This document shows, one piece after another, positions 34,100 to 44,400 of a stretch of DNA of 64,000 nucleotides (its first letter is position 1; each line of letters starts with the position of its first letter). The translations under genes were made by a program, and so were the position numbers. Origin of the DNA: Pseudanabaena biceps (lineage in GTDB: Bacteria > Cyanobacteriota > Cyanobacteriia > Pseudanabaenales > Pseudanabaenaceae); assembly GCA_013361095.1 (NCBI GenBank), contig JAATWA010000001.1, positions 2,086,501-2,150,500 on the forward strand. The letters are read 5' to 3'. Below the pieces are notes generated by a model, which had not been told where the DNA came from, searched no databases, and saw only the letters and a list, made by a program, of their open reading frames with translations.

Positions 34100-37000
34100 T
34101 GAAAAGTACTTCTGTATTGCTTCTAAAGCTGGGAATTATTGCTTTCCCGCAGGTATTGCTTTTGCTTTTGTGTTCACCAGTTAAAGCGGACGCAATTATC
34201 GATAAAAGTATTGTTGCGGAAGCTACTCAGCAAGAACCCTTGGCTAATCAAACTAATCAAATTAAGGTTCTTTCGCCAGTTGAGATCGCTCCGCCTAAAG
34301 ACATTGCTCAATCTCCTAATACTCCTCCTCCAACTCTAGACACTTCTACAAGTTCAAATACTTCCAATCCTTCTAAAGCTTCCGACACTTCTAAACTCTC
34401 TGATACTCCCACTACTACCAAGATCTCTGACACTCCAGATAATATTCTCAATACTTCTGATAAGTTATCATCTCGGATCTTTATTCTCTCTCCTACGGTT
34501 GGTACGGTATTAGATAGCCCTGCCGCGACCGTGGTGATCCAGATGCCAATCGGGACGAAGATTGAACTTTTGGTAAATGGAAAAGCGGTTGACTCTAGTT
34601 CAATCGGGAGATCTGAACTTGATGAGACTAATAAAACTATTACCCAAACTTGGTATGGCGTAGCTTTACAGGCTGGGGATAATTTACTTGCAGTGAAAGC
34701 GATCGCTATAAGTTCAGACTCAATAGCTAGCTCTGCTATTGCTAATTCTGTAAGTGTAAAAGTCAGAGGCACTCCCATCAAGCTAGTTATTAGCACTCTC
34801 GAAGCACGTATTCCTGCTGATGGTCGGTCATATGCCACCGTTGATGGACAACTAGTTGATGAAAATGGCAATCGTTCCAATTGGGATGCGCTGGTCACAT
34901 TAGAAGCTAGCGATGGCAAGTTTATTGGGACTGATGCTGCGCCAGATCAACCAGGGTTTCAAGTCCAAGCTAAGCAAGGCAAGTTTTCGGCTCAGCTACA
35001 ATCTGGGCTAAAGACAGGACTAGTAACCGTGCGAGCCGTTAATTCTCAAATGGAAGCTTTTACGCAAGTTCAGTTTGAGACAGATTTGCGACCTTCCTTG
35101 GTGACTGGGGTGATCGACTTGCGAGTGGGGGCTAGGGGAACTGACTTTTATCGCAGTTTGCAAGAGTTTTTGCCAACTGATCGCGATAATCGCACTCAAG
35201 TTGATCTTTATGGCGCTGTATTTGGGACGGGGCGTGTTGGTGAGTGGTTGTTTACAGGGGCGTTTAACAACAGCCGCACACTTAGCCAAGATTGTGCTGG
35301 AAAGAGTAGCTTATCTGTCTCAGAAAGATATTGCGATCCTCAGTATCCAGTTTATGGCGATAGTTCAACTTCAACTAGAACCACCCCATCTTATGACAGT
35401 CTGTATTTACGCTTTGAGCGGAACTCCCCAGTGCAGGGCGCGGGTACAGACTACTTTATGTGGGGGAATTTTAACACTGAAGAGTTTACTTCGCGATCGC
35501 AGCAATTTAGTGCTATTTCGCGTCAACTTCAAGGCTTCAAGGGTAATTTCAATCTTGGTGATGTCCAAGTTACGGGCTTTTATAGCAATGTGGGCAAAGG
35601 TTTTCAACGCGATACGATCGCGCCCAATGGGACAAGTGGCACTTATTTTCTCACCCGTCGCCTGTTGGTAAATGGTAGTGAAAATGTTTTTGTGGAGTTG
35701 ATTGATTTTTTTAGCGCGAATACGGTGGTTTCGCGACAAGAACTAGTACGGGGAAAAGACTACGATATTAATTATGACAATGGCTCCTTGATATTTCGGC
35801 AGCCCTTATTGCAAACTGAGTTGGGCGATGTCGGACAGCTATTGCGTCGTCAGATTGTAGTCACTTATCAGAATGATCAGGCGGGTGAAGATAGTAGTAT
35901 TTATGGTGGACAATTGCGCTATCACCTTAATCGTAGTCAAAGCGCACCAAGTTGGATCGGGGCAAATTATTTTAAAGAAAGTCAAGGGATGCGTAATTTC
36001 ATCCTTTATGGTGCGAATGCGCTTATCTCTTTTGGTGAAAAGACGCAACTGATTGCTGAGTATGCGCGATCGCAAAATGATTCGGAAGTTGTAGGACTTG
36101 TCACTGGTTCGGCGATGCGCTTTGAGCTAAACAGTGAGATTGCTTCAGGGATTCTCGGTAAACTTTATTACAGCAAAGCGGAGACAGGTTTTGCCAATAA
36201 TGCCACGATTAGTTTTGTGCCAGGACAGACTAGATATGGAACGCAATTAACCGCGAAACTCAGTCCCACCAGTATTGTGCAGTTCCAGTACGACCAAGAA
36301 GAGAACTTAGGAGTTGCGCCGCGTCCACTCACTTCCCTTGCCGATCTGCTCACGCCGCGCCAAGAAGCATTGCCAGGGTCAGCCGTAAATAACTCTTTAC
36401 GCACAATTAGCTTAGGTGTGCAGCAAAATATTGGCGCGGCGCTACTTAATCTTGATTTGTTGTATCGCGATCGCCAAGATCGTCAAATACCGAACTCGTT
36501 ATCAAGTAACTCAACTCAATTGAGATCGCGCTTGACTGTGCCAATTGCTGACAACCTAAAGCTGACCGCCCAAAATGAAATTAGCCTTTCCGCCTCTGCG
36601 GATGCAGTTATTCCCGATCGCACTGTATTAGCGCTAGATTGGACAATTGTTCAAGGTTTGACGGCGCGATTGGGTCAGCAATGGTTTCAGTCGGGCCCGT
36701 TGGCGGGAAGTTCGATTACCAGTGCAGACTTGCTGGGTGAATATAAACTCGGTAGTGATACGAGCTTTACGGGGCGTTACTCGGTAGTCGGTGGAGATAA
36801 CGCCGCCACTTCCACTCAAGGCGCACTGGGACTTAATCAACGCTGGCAAGTGTTACCAGGGCTTCGGTTAAACTTTGGCTACGAACATATATTTGGTAGT
36901 TTTGCAACAGCAACAGCTACAGGTACATCATTTTTGCAACCTGTGGCGGTCGGTCAATCTTCTAACTCTTTAACGTTCCAAAATGGCGATAGTTACAATA

Positions 37001-39339
37001 TTGGTGCGGAATATACTGATAATCCTGACTTTAAGGCAAGTGCAAAGTATGAATATCGGGGTAACGAAACCAATAGCAATACGGTTTTCACAGCTTCAGC
37101 TCTGGGTAAACTCTCGCCTGCGCTAACCTTGCTGTTTAACTATCAGCAATCTAGTGCGGCTAACCAATTGATATCTGGATTGGGAACTATCTCTAATCTC
37201 AAAGTGGGGCTTGCCTACCGCGATCCGCAGGATGATAAATTCAACGTGCTGTTGCGTTATGAATATCGCCAAAACCCCAGTATTATTCCTGATTCGCTCC
37301 TGATCGGCGGCGGTAGTGGCTATACCGATCAAACCTTAGCCCTAGAAGGAATCTATGCTCCCAACTGGCAATGGGAATTTTATGGGAAGCTAGCTCTGCG
37401 AAACAGCACAACCACGATCGCGAAAGATTTTATTGGTACATCGATCACCAACTTGTCGCAATTGCGAGTTACCTATCGCGCTGGTTACAACCTTGAGCTA
37501 GTAGGTGAGACAAGGATTCTTAATCAACCGACCGCAGGCTATAGCGAATTAGGCTTAGTCGGTGAGGTTGGCTATTATCTCACCCCCAACTTACGACTAG
37601 CCGCAGGTTATAGCAGTGGCGCTATAAATATTGATCGCGATTTTAGTGGCTCCAGATCATCGGGTGGTTTATATGCAGGAATCACAGTCAAACTTAATGA
37701 GTTGTTTGATGGCTTTGGCTTACAAAAAACTCCACCACGCGAACAACAAGAGCCTGTCGAACCACAAGCGCCAATCGCCGAAGCCGCTAAACCTGTACCA
37801 AAAGTCGCGGCAGCGATTCCCAATACTCCTCAAATTATCAGTCTCAATGTGGCGCGATCGCTGACCTTTAAAGATCGCGAGCAAGGCGGCAATGCCGAGT
37901 TGACGGCGGATGACATGGCAGTTCTAGAGAATCTAGCCGCCATTTTGAAGGAATACAATAATCTCTCCATAGATATTCAAGGATATATCGGCTCGCTTGT
38001 AGACATGAACTCAGGCGATAACCTTGCGGCTAATCGGATGATGACCGCCAGAAAATATTTACTTAATCGCGGTGTCGGCGGCAATCAGATGACATTGCGC
38101 TCTTTGGGTGTGCCAACAGCTAGCGTCAGTAATCCTGAGAAGGTTAGTTCGGCAACTAGTTCTTTACCAATTAGCTTTGCGCTCAGTGGTAAGTCTGATG
38201 TATTTAATGCGATCGCGACTCGATTGCAAACAACATCTACAAAATCACCTACGACGGAGTTCTTGCAAAGCCTCTTACCTAACGCTGCGCCTACACTCCA
38301 AGCCAACGCTGCTTTAGTTGGGATAAATTCGACAACTAGCAAATCTGCTCCTAGTGCTTCTTTAGGTGTCAATGTGGGCAACGATGGTAAAATCGCTGAC
38401 TTGAGCTATGCCACGCTTGATCGGATGATTGGGCAGTTAGAGACAAATCCTGCTTTGATGTTTGAGATTCAAAACAGTTCGGCGCTTAGCTCTTCTGGAG
38501 TTCAGGATCTAGAAACATTTAAGTTAATTGCTGTCAGAAACTATCTATTGGATAAAGGTGTTAGCTCTGATCGGATTTTGCTGAGTGCTAGTAACGCTGC
38601 AAATTCCACAGGAACGGCTCAGGTTTATATCTCGCTCAATCAGGATGATAGTAATACTAATATTGCGGCAACACCTGCATCGCCAACTCAAGCTAGTGCG
38701 ACTGTTAACCCAATCCCATTAGCTACATCCAATACTTCTACCCCAACTCAGGCTAGCGCGACTGTTAACCCAATTCCATTAGCTACATCCAATACTTCTA
38801 CACCAACTCAAGCTAGTGCGACTGTTATCCCAATCCCATTAGCAACATCCAATACTTCTAATTCGCCATTGGCTCTCTTGTTAGAAGGAGATCGCCAATT
38901 ATTTAATTGGTTAGAAGCTTCACTTCCTAATACACAATTCAGCAACTCTATCCAAATTCCTAACCTTGAATTTACGAAACTATTAACTCAACTCCCGATA
39001 GCGGACAAATTGTTACTAGCGATCGCGCGTCCTGAAAATCCTGCATTACCACCTGTTAATAGCGATCGCATCTTTAACTATTCCTTTGAAGCTGCACCAG
39101 CTCAATTCGTGAGTATGTTGTTGGGTAATGAGGAAACCTCAAATAATACTGGGCTTAGTATCAATGACGTTAATGCTCCTTCCGATAGCTCAAACCGTCG
39201 GCTTGCTTCAGCGTTTAACTTCTTGTTGACCAGTAATGGTGACACCCTAACCGCACTCTTGCAATCTATGGGTCTCAGCACTAGTGAGAGAAGCGGCTTT
39301 GTCATCGATCCAGAGCAACTCTCCAATCTAAAGAATTAG
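34099..39339 (+). CDS. Giant envelope protein: Ig (Big-1) domain, predicted outer-membrane barrel, OmpA-like domains
   Basis: A 1746-residue exported protein. After the signal peptide (cleavage near PVKADA) there is a low-complexity S/T/P linker. At about 225-325 an invasin-like Ig domain is visible (EARIPADGRSYATVDGQLVD). Residues of about 330-1215 show alternating aromatic/polar strands ending in Y, F or W, as in outer-membrane barrels, beginning VTGVIDLRVGARGTDFYRSL. At about 1250-1350 an OmpA-like fold follows (SLTFKDREQGGNAELTADDM), and a second, degenerate one lies at 1430-1510. Three 20-residue repeats and a C-terminal domain complete it. It is probably the outer-membrane anchor or port of the cluster. 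That role is inference. Confidence 0.7.
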   Translation: MKSTSVLLLKLGIIAFPQVLLLLLCSPVKADAIIDKSIVAEATQQEPLANQTNQIKVLSPVEIAPPKDIAQSPNTPPPTLDTSTSSNTSNPSKASDTSKLSDTPTTTKISDTPDNILNTSDKLSSRIFILSPTVGTVLDSPAATVVIQMPIGTKIELLVNGKAVDSSSIGRSELDETNKTITQTWYGVALQAGDNLLAVKAIAISSDSIASSAIANSVSVKVRGTPIKLVISTLEARIPADGRSYATVDGQLVDENGNRSNWDALVTLEASDGKFIGTDAAPDQPGFQVQAKQGKFSAQLQSGLKTGLVTVRAVNSQMEAFTQVQFETDLRPSLVTGVIDLRVGARGTDFYRSLQEFLPTDRDNRTQVDLYGAVFGTGRVGEWLFTGAFNNSRTLSQDCAGKSSLSVSERYCDPQYPVYGDSSTSTRTTPSYDSLYLRFERNSPVQGAGTDYFMWGNFNTEEFTSRSQQFSAISRQLQGFKGNFNLGDVQVTGFYSNVGKGFQRDTIAPNGTSGTYFLTRRLLVNGSENVFVELIDFFSANTVVSRQELVRGKDYDINYDNGSLIFRQPLLQTELGDVGQLLRRQIVVTYQNDQAGEDSSIYGGQLRYHLNRSQSAPSWIGANYFKESQGMRNFILYGANALISFGEKTQLIAEYARSQNDSEVVGLVTGSAMRFELNSEIASGILGKLYYSKAETGFANNATISFVPGQTRYGTQLTAKLSPTSIVQFQYDQEENLGVAPRPLTSLADLLTPRQEALPGSAVNNSLRTISLGVQQNIGAALLNLDLLYRDRQDRQIPNSLSSNSTQLRSRLTVPIADNLKLTAQNEISLSASADAVIPDRTVLALDWTIVQGLTARLGQQWFQSGPLAGSSITSADLLGEYKLGSDTSFTGRYSVVGGDNAATSTQGALGLNQRWQVLPGLRLNFGYEHIFGSFATATATGTSFLQPVAVGQSSNSLTFQNGDSYNIGAEYTDNPDFKASAKYEYRGNETNSNTVFTASALGKLSPALTLLFNYQQSSAANQLISGLGTISNLKVGLAYRDPQDDKFNVLLRYEYRQNPSIIPDSLLIGGGSGYTDQTLALEGIYAPNWQWEFYGKLALRNSTTTIAKDFIGTSITNLSQLRVTYRAGYNLELVGETRILNQPTAGYSELGLVGEVGYYLTPNLRLAAGYSSGAINIDRDFSGSRSSGGLYAGITVKLNELFDGFGLQKTPPREQQEPVEPQAPIAEAAKPVPKVAAAIPNTPQIISLNVARSLTFKDREQGGNAELTADDMAVLENLAAILKEYNNLSIDIQGYIGSLVDMNSGDNLAANRMMTARKYLLNRGVGGNQMTLRSLGVPTASVSNPEKVSSATSSLPISFALSGKSDVFNAIATRLQTTSTKSPTTEFLQSLLPNAAPTLQANAALVGINSTTSKSAPSASLGVNVGNDGKIADLSYATLDRMIGQLETNPALMFEIQNSSALSSSGVQDLETFKLIAVRNYLLDKGVSSDRILLSASNAANSTGTAQVYISLNQDDSNTNIAATPASPTQASATVNPIPLATSNTSTPTQASATVNPIPLATSNTSTPTQASATVIPIPLATSNTSNSPLALLLEGDRQLFNWLEASLPNTQFSNSIQIPNLEFTKLLTQLPIADKLLLAIARPENPALPPVNSDRIFNYSFEAAPAQFVSMLLGNEETSNNTGLSINDVNAPSDSSNRRLASAFNFLLTSNGDTLTALLQSMGLSTSERSGFVIDPEQLSNLKN
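38683..38860 (+). repeat. Three tandem 60-bp repeats inside the barrel-protein gene
   Basis: Units begin at 38683, 38743 and 38803 and encode PTQASATVNPIPLATSNTST with few changes. The length is a multiple of three, so gain or loss keeps the frame. It forms a proline/threonine linker between the OmpA-like part and the C-terminal domain. Confidence 0.88.
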
Positions 39340-39344
39340 CGACC

Positions 39345-41465
39345 ATGAAAAAAATAAACAACAGCAAAGTAAAAGTAGTAGGTACGTTGATTTGTTTCAT
39401 CGGCTTTAGCGGTGAGATTTGCAGTCAGGCGATCGCTCAGTCATTGCCACAAAATCAACAAAATTATCAAATCACAGTTAACAGCGATCAGGATGTTGAC
39501 ATCAAGCCCGATCGCGAATTAACTTTGCGCGAAGCGATCGCGATCGCGAATGGAACTCTCGCTCTTGAACAACTCAGCGATGTAGAACGAAGCCAAGTGA
39601 AGTTGCAATTGGTTGCGAGGAGCCAAGGCTCACAAATTGAATTTAACTTGCCTAGCGATCGCACTACTATCCTTTTACAAAAAGCCTTACCTCCATTAAC
39701 TAGCCAAAACCTCATAATTGATGGCACGACCCAATCAGGTTATGACTCTCAGCGTTCCTTTGCCCAAGAGTTAGCAATTCCACAGCCTATTGTGGCGATC
39801 GCACCTATGGATGGCGTGGAGATTTTTCGAGGTTTGACGATCGTGGCTGATGGCGTGACAATCAGAGGCTTGAGCATCTATGGCTTTAATGCGATCGAGA
39901 GTGTCCCCACTACTACACCATCGGCTGACATCTTCATTTCGCACAAGTCGCCACCACCTGACACGACCGAGCAACAACAACCCGCCAAGTTTTCGCCTTT
40001 TTACGACAGCAATCGACCACCTCAAGGCGTAATCCTTGAAGCCAACTGGTTAGGCATTTCACCTATGGGTAAAATGCCCAAACAACCTTCCAGTTTTGGG
40101 GTTTATCTATTTAATAGTACCGATACGTTCATCCGTCACAATCGGATTGCCTATCACGAGGGCAGTGGGATTGTCACATCGGTTAGAGCCACAGGAACTC
40201 AGATTATTGAAAATGCAATTACTAGCAACGGCTTTGATGGAATGCCTCACGGTATTTATCTCGAAGGTGAAATTGCCAATCTAAAAATCAAGGGCAACAC
40301 CATCTGCGCCAATGATGGAAGTGGTGTCTATCTCTTCAAACCCAATGGCGCGATCGCGATCGGAGATAACCGTATTTTATTCAACGATCGCAGTACCAAC
40401 TATGCCGCCATTTATCTAATGGGCAACGATCATCAAATTACCAACAACGAAATTCGCAACCAACGCGGCACTGGTATCGCGATCGCCGCTTTTCCAAAAA
40501 GCGATCGCAATCTCATTCGCAAAAATACTTTTACAAATCTCAGTGGCTTGAGCATTGATTTAATTTCTCAGCGTCATGTAGGCGATCGCGATTTTGTCAC
40601 AGGCGATGGCATTAACATCAAGCGTGATTCAAATTTTCGGCGGGTTGACACCGCCAATGGCGCAATTAATGCACCGAGTTTTCTGGCTAGAGCATTCCCG
40701 ATGTTCACACCAAATCAAGTCAATATCGACGGAACCGCAGATCCTGACACAGAAATTGATCTCTATCAGGTCATAGGTAAAGTTGATGACAGTCTGCCCT
40801 ATGGTGCGCTCAGTGAATATCTGACCACAGTCAAAACTGACGCAAATGGTAAATTTGGCGCGACCCTAACTAATCTCCAAGTTGGCGACACCATCAGCGC
40901 GATCGCCACCGATCCACAGTACGGCACATCCGAGCCAGCCTTTAATGCCCGCATCGTCAATCCAGATCTGTCAGTTCCCCCCAGTACAAATATCCAACTA
41001 CCAGTTCCCGCCTGCACCACTCCACCACAAATCACGCAAATCCCTCAACCGACATCACCCACGCCAATCACCCTATCAGTTCCACGCCAAGTTCACTTTG
41101 CCCTCGATCGCGACAATATCAGTCCCAATAGCGCTAAAGTTTTGGATCGGGTTGCGGATGTATTAAGGCAATATCCCACAATCATCATTAATCTCGCAGG
41201 ACATACCGATCCTAGAGCCAGTGATGAATATAACCGCGAACTAGGTTTTAGGAGATCGCTATCCGTTCGTAATTACCTAATGCGACAGGGTATCGCCTCT
41301 GAACGCATGACTGTGCGATCGCTTGGGGAAACTCAACGGGCGGCTCAAGGCGATCGGGCTATTGACTATGCCAGCGATCGCCGTGTGGAGATTGAATTTA
41401 CCGATATCCGCGATGTCGAAATTCAGTTTGAGTCACAACAAGAAGACTTACAAATAGAAAAATAG
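39345..41465 (+). CDS. Beta-helix protein with C-terminal OmpA peptidoglycan-binding domain
   Basis: A 706-residue exported protein (signal cleavage near AIAQS). The N-terminal part matches parallel beta-helix surface proteins: LTLREAIAIANG, then RGLSIYGFNAI, NRIAYHEGSGIV, ENAITSNGFDGMP and GNTICANDGSGVYLF, coils with N/G ladders to about residue 400. Residues of about 575-700 are a canonical OmpA domain: VHFALDRDNISPNSAKVLD, LAGHTDPRASDEYNRELGF, SDRRVEIEF. It should bind peptidoglycan from the periplasm. It starts 5 bp after the barrel gene, so the two are very likely co-translated and work together. Confidence 0.8.
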   Translation: MKKINNSKVKVVGTLICFIGFSGEICSQAIAQSLPQNQQNYQITVNSDQDVDIKPDRELTLREAIAIANGTLALEQLSDVERSQVKLQLVARSQGSQIEFNLPSDRTTILLQKALPPLTSQNLIIDGTTQSGYDSQRSFAQELAIPQPIVAIAPMDGVEIFRGLTIVADGVTIRGLSIYGFNAIESVPTTTPSADIFISHKSPPPDTTEQQQPAKFSPFYDSNRPPQGVILEANWLGISPMGKMPKQPSSFGVYLFNSTDTFIRHNRIAYHEGSGIVTSVRATGTQIIENAITSNGFDGMPHGIYLEGEIANLKIKGNTICANDGSGVYLFKPNGAIAIGDNRILFNDRSTNYAAIYLMGNDHQITNNEIRNQRGTGIAIAAFPKSDRNLIRKNTFTNLSGLSIDLISQRHVGDRDFVTGDGINIKRDSNFRRVDTANGAINAPSFLARAFPMFTPNQVNIDGTADPDTEIDLYQVIGKVDDSLPYGALSEYLTTVKTDANGKFGATLTNLQVGDTISAIATDPQYGTSEPAFNARIVNPDLSVPPSTNIQLPVPACTTPPQITQIPQPTSPTPITLSVPRQVHFALDRDNISPNSAKVLDRVADVLRQYPTIIINLAGHTDPRASDEYNRELGFRRSLSVRNYLMRQGIASERMTVRSLGETQRAAQGDRAIDYASDRRVEIEFTDIRDVEIQFESQQEDLQIEK

Positions 41466-41478
41466 GGAATCAACCAAA

Positions 41479-44400
41479 ATGGCTAGCAAACGGAAACCAA
41501 ATCAATTTCAAAATCAATTTCAAATATTTAGCAAATTAGTTGTCCTATTTTGGCAAGGAATATTATCTGTTTTTGGGCGATCGTTATTACCTAAATCAAA
41601 CTTTAAATTAAAAAAATTACAACATAAACAAATTCAAAAAGATAACCAAAATATTAGAAAAACTAGAGCCGTAAAACTAATGCGATCGCTATTCACAGTG
41701 ATCATGACTTTAGTATTGACCATCAGCCTAAGCGGTATTAATCTATGGTTTACTTTGCCAGCCTATGCCGCAGGTTTATATATAGAGCCAATCACTTGGG
41801 ATTTTGTGGGGCTAGATAGCAATAATGTTAACGTCGGACCTAATAACTTCTTACTAGCCGCCAGAGTCTGTAATACCAATGGAATTGGTGGCAGCCCCCT
41901 CACCAATATTAACGTCCAATACCAAAGAACTGGCGCATTTAATCCATTTGTCACCGTCACCGCTATCAACGGCGTAAACATTGACACAGTTAATATTCCT
42001 AGTCTCCCTTCAGGAGTAAAGCCGCCAAATCACCAGCAAGTACCAAATTCTGGCTCTGCTAATATTACTCCCAGCAACTGCTTTGATGCTTATTTTAATA
42101 TTGTAGTATCCAGAGACTCAGCCGCCTACAGAACAGTTCAGCAATATAGACTAGTTGCCAGCGCTGCGGGTGCTGGCTCAGTTGACACCAACACCGCCTT
42201 AGCATCAGGGATTACTGGCTATACATACGGAACTTCTGTTTCTCAGCAGATTTATGTTGAGAAAATTCTTTCTCAATCTCGAAACTCCGTTGTAAGTTTT
42301 TCAGGGCCGAGCAGCGTATTTGTCGGTGACACTGTGGAATATGTATTAACCACAAAAACTGCCACGGCGTATCCTCAGCTAACTGTTAGTACAGACTTCC
42401 CAAATGGTCTCATTCAACTTGTCGATGTTAAAACGACCTATAGCTCTGACCCAAGCGTGGTCAGTAGTGGGGTCTACTTTGATGCTTGTGGATGGATAGC
42501 CGATCCGTCTAACGTTGGCTACAATACGAGTGCCAATACTTGCGACGGCCCAGTGCTGGATCAAGATCTAGGTGCAGCCCAAGATGGCAAAGTCGGTAAT
42601 GATGTTATCACTAGATATCGGGTTAAGATTCTCTCAACTGGGATTGGCTCACCACCTAGTAGTACAATCACCGTCAATCATTTGATCAATGACTTTTCAG
42701 GTGGAAGTTTTCACTATAATGCCGACTATGGTTTTGGCATTGGTACATCACAGATTACGATTAACGACAGCACCACAGACTTACAGATCGTTAAATCTCA
42801 CACGGGTAACTTTGCTACTGGCAATAACACTTATCAATTACAAGTTAAAAATAATGGTCCTACTTCTGCGAGAGGAACACTAACAGTTGTCGATACCTTA
42901 CCAACTGGATTTAGCTATGTTTCGGCTAGTAGTAGCGATCCTTGGACTTGTTCTGCTGCTGGTCAAATCGTAACTTGCACTAATCCTAATAGCACGAATT
43001 TTGCAGTCAGTGCGACTTCTACCATTAATCTGGTAGTAAACGTTGGTGCAACGGCCGCTACTTATAGCCTCAACACTGCAACTGTAACCAGTGGTAGTCC
43101 TGATTCTAATCTCGCAAATAACTCATCTAGCGATCCGACAACAGTATTATCTGGCGCAAATATTAGCTTAACCAAAACTCATAGCCCAGCCACTTTTATC
43201 GTAGGTAGTACGGGAACTTATACCTTAACAGTGAGTAATTCCAGTGCTTTTGACGGGATTGGTCCGATAGTTATTGCAGATAAGTTGCCAACAGGAATTA
43301 GTTATATTTCAGGTTCTGGCGCATCAATTAGCTACCCCGCCACAACAGCGCCCTCTGGTTGCAGCATTGCGTCTGGAACTGTCACTTGTCCTTGGACTGT
43401 TAGTGCTAGCGGTCAAAATGTTACCTTTCAAAATAATGCCAATCTAGTTGTTGGCGCTTCATCCATAGTCACACTGAATGTAGCGATCGGCTCAAGTGCA
43501 TTGCCTAGTGTTATTAATACTGCTACGGCAACTACAACTAATTATGATCCAAGTACCAGTAATAATACCGCAACAGATACTGCTCCAGTTGTGTCTCCTA
43601 TCCCTGATTTACAAGTCACAAAATCTCACTTAGATTCATCTGGCAATCCGATTTCGTTCACTGCTGCTGGATTAAACAAATACACCATTACTGTTAAGAA
43701 TGTAGGTGTCGCACCCACTACTGGAGCAATTAGTGTAGTTGAGACTTTTCCTGCTGGAGCAGGCATGACCTATAAGCTCTCTCCAACCACAGCAGGTGGG
43801 ACAGTTTTAACTAATGGTTGGAGTTCTTCAGCTACTGATGGAAGCGCAGGATCGATTACCTTTACTAATGCTGGACCATTGGCAGCAGGTGTAAGTAGTT
43901 CGTTTGATATTATCGTTAGCCCTACCACTGCGGGAACGTATGGAACAGTAAGTGGCTTTGCTAGTTCTACAATCACTTCTGGAAACAAAGTAGTTGTTAG
44001 TACGACAGGTGATACCAACACGGCAAATGACACTTACTATGATGCAACAGTTGTAGTTACCGCTCCTACTAATACAACAAAAGCTGATGCAATAGTCGCA
44101 AAAACTGTATTCCAATCGCCTACACCAAGCAATCGAACGGTTATTTACCAGATAGTAGTTACAGATCATACTCAAGGCAGTTCTGGCACAGATACATTTA
44201 CATTTAGTGACGTTATCCCTTCACAGATTTCGAGCCTCAGCTTTGGTAACAATGCAACTTCTTACAACAACTCAATTTGTACGTTTGCGGGAGGTAATGG
44301 CAATGGCACACCAACTTGCAGTTTGAGTTTTTCGGGAAACACTTTAAGCGGTAGTGTTACCTTGAAAAAAAATGATGGTAACGCAACTTTTTTCATTAAA

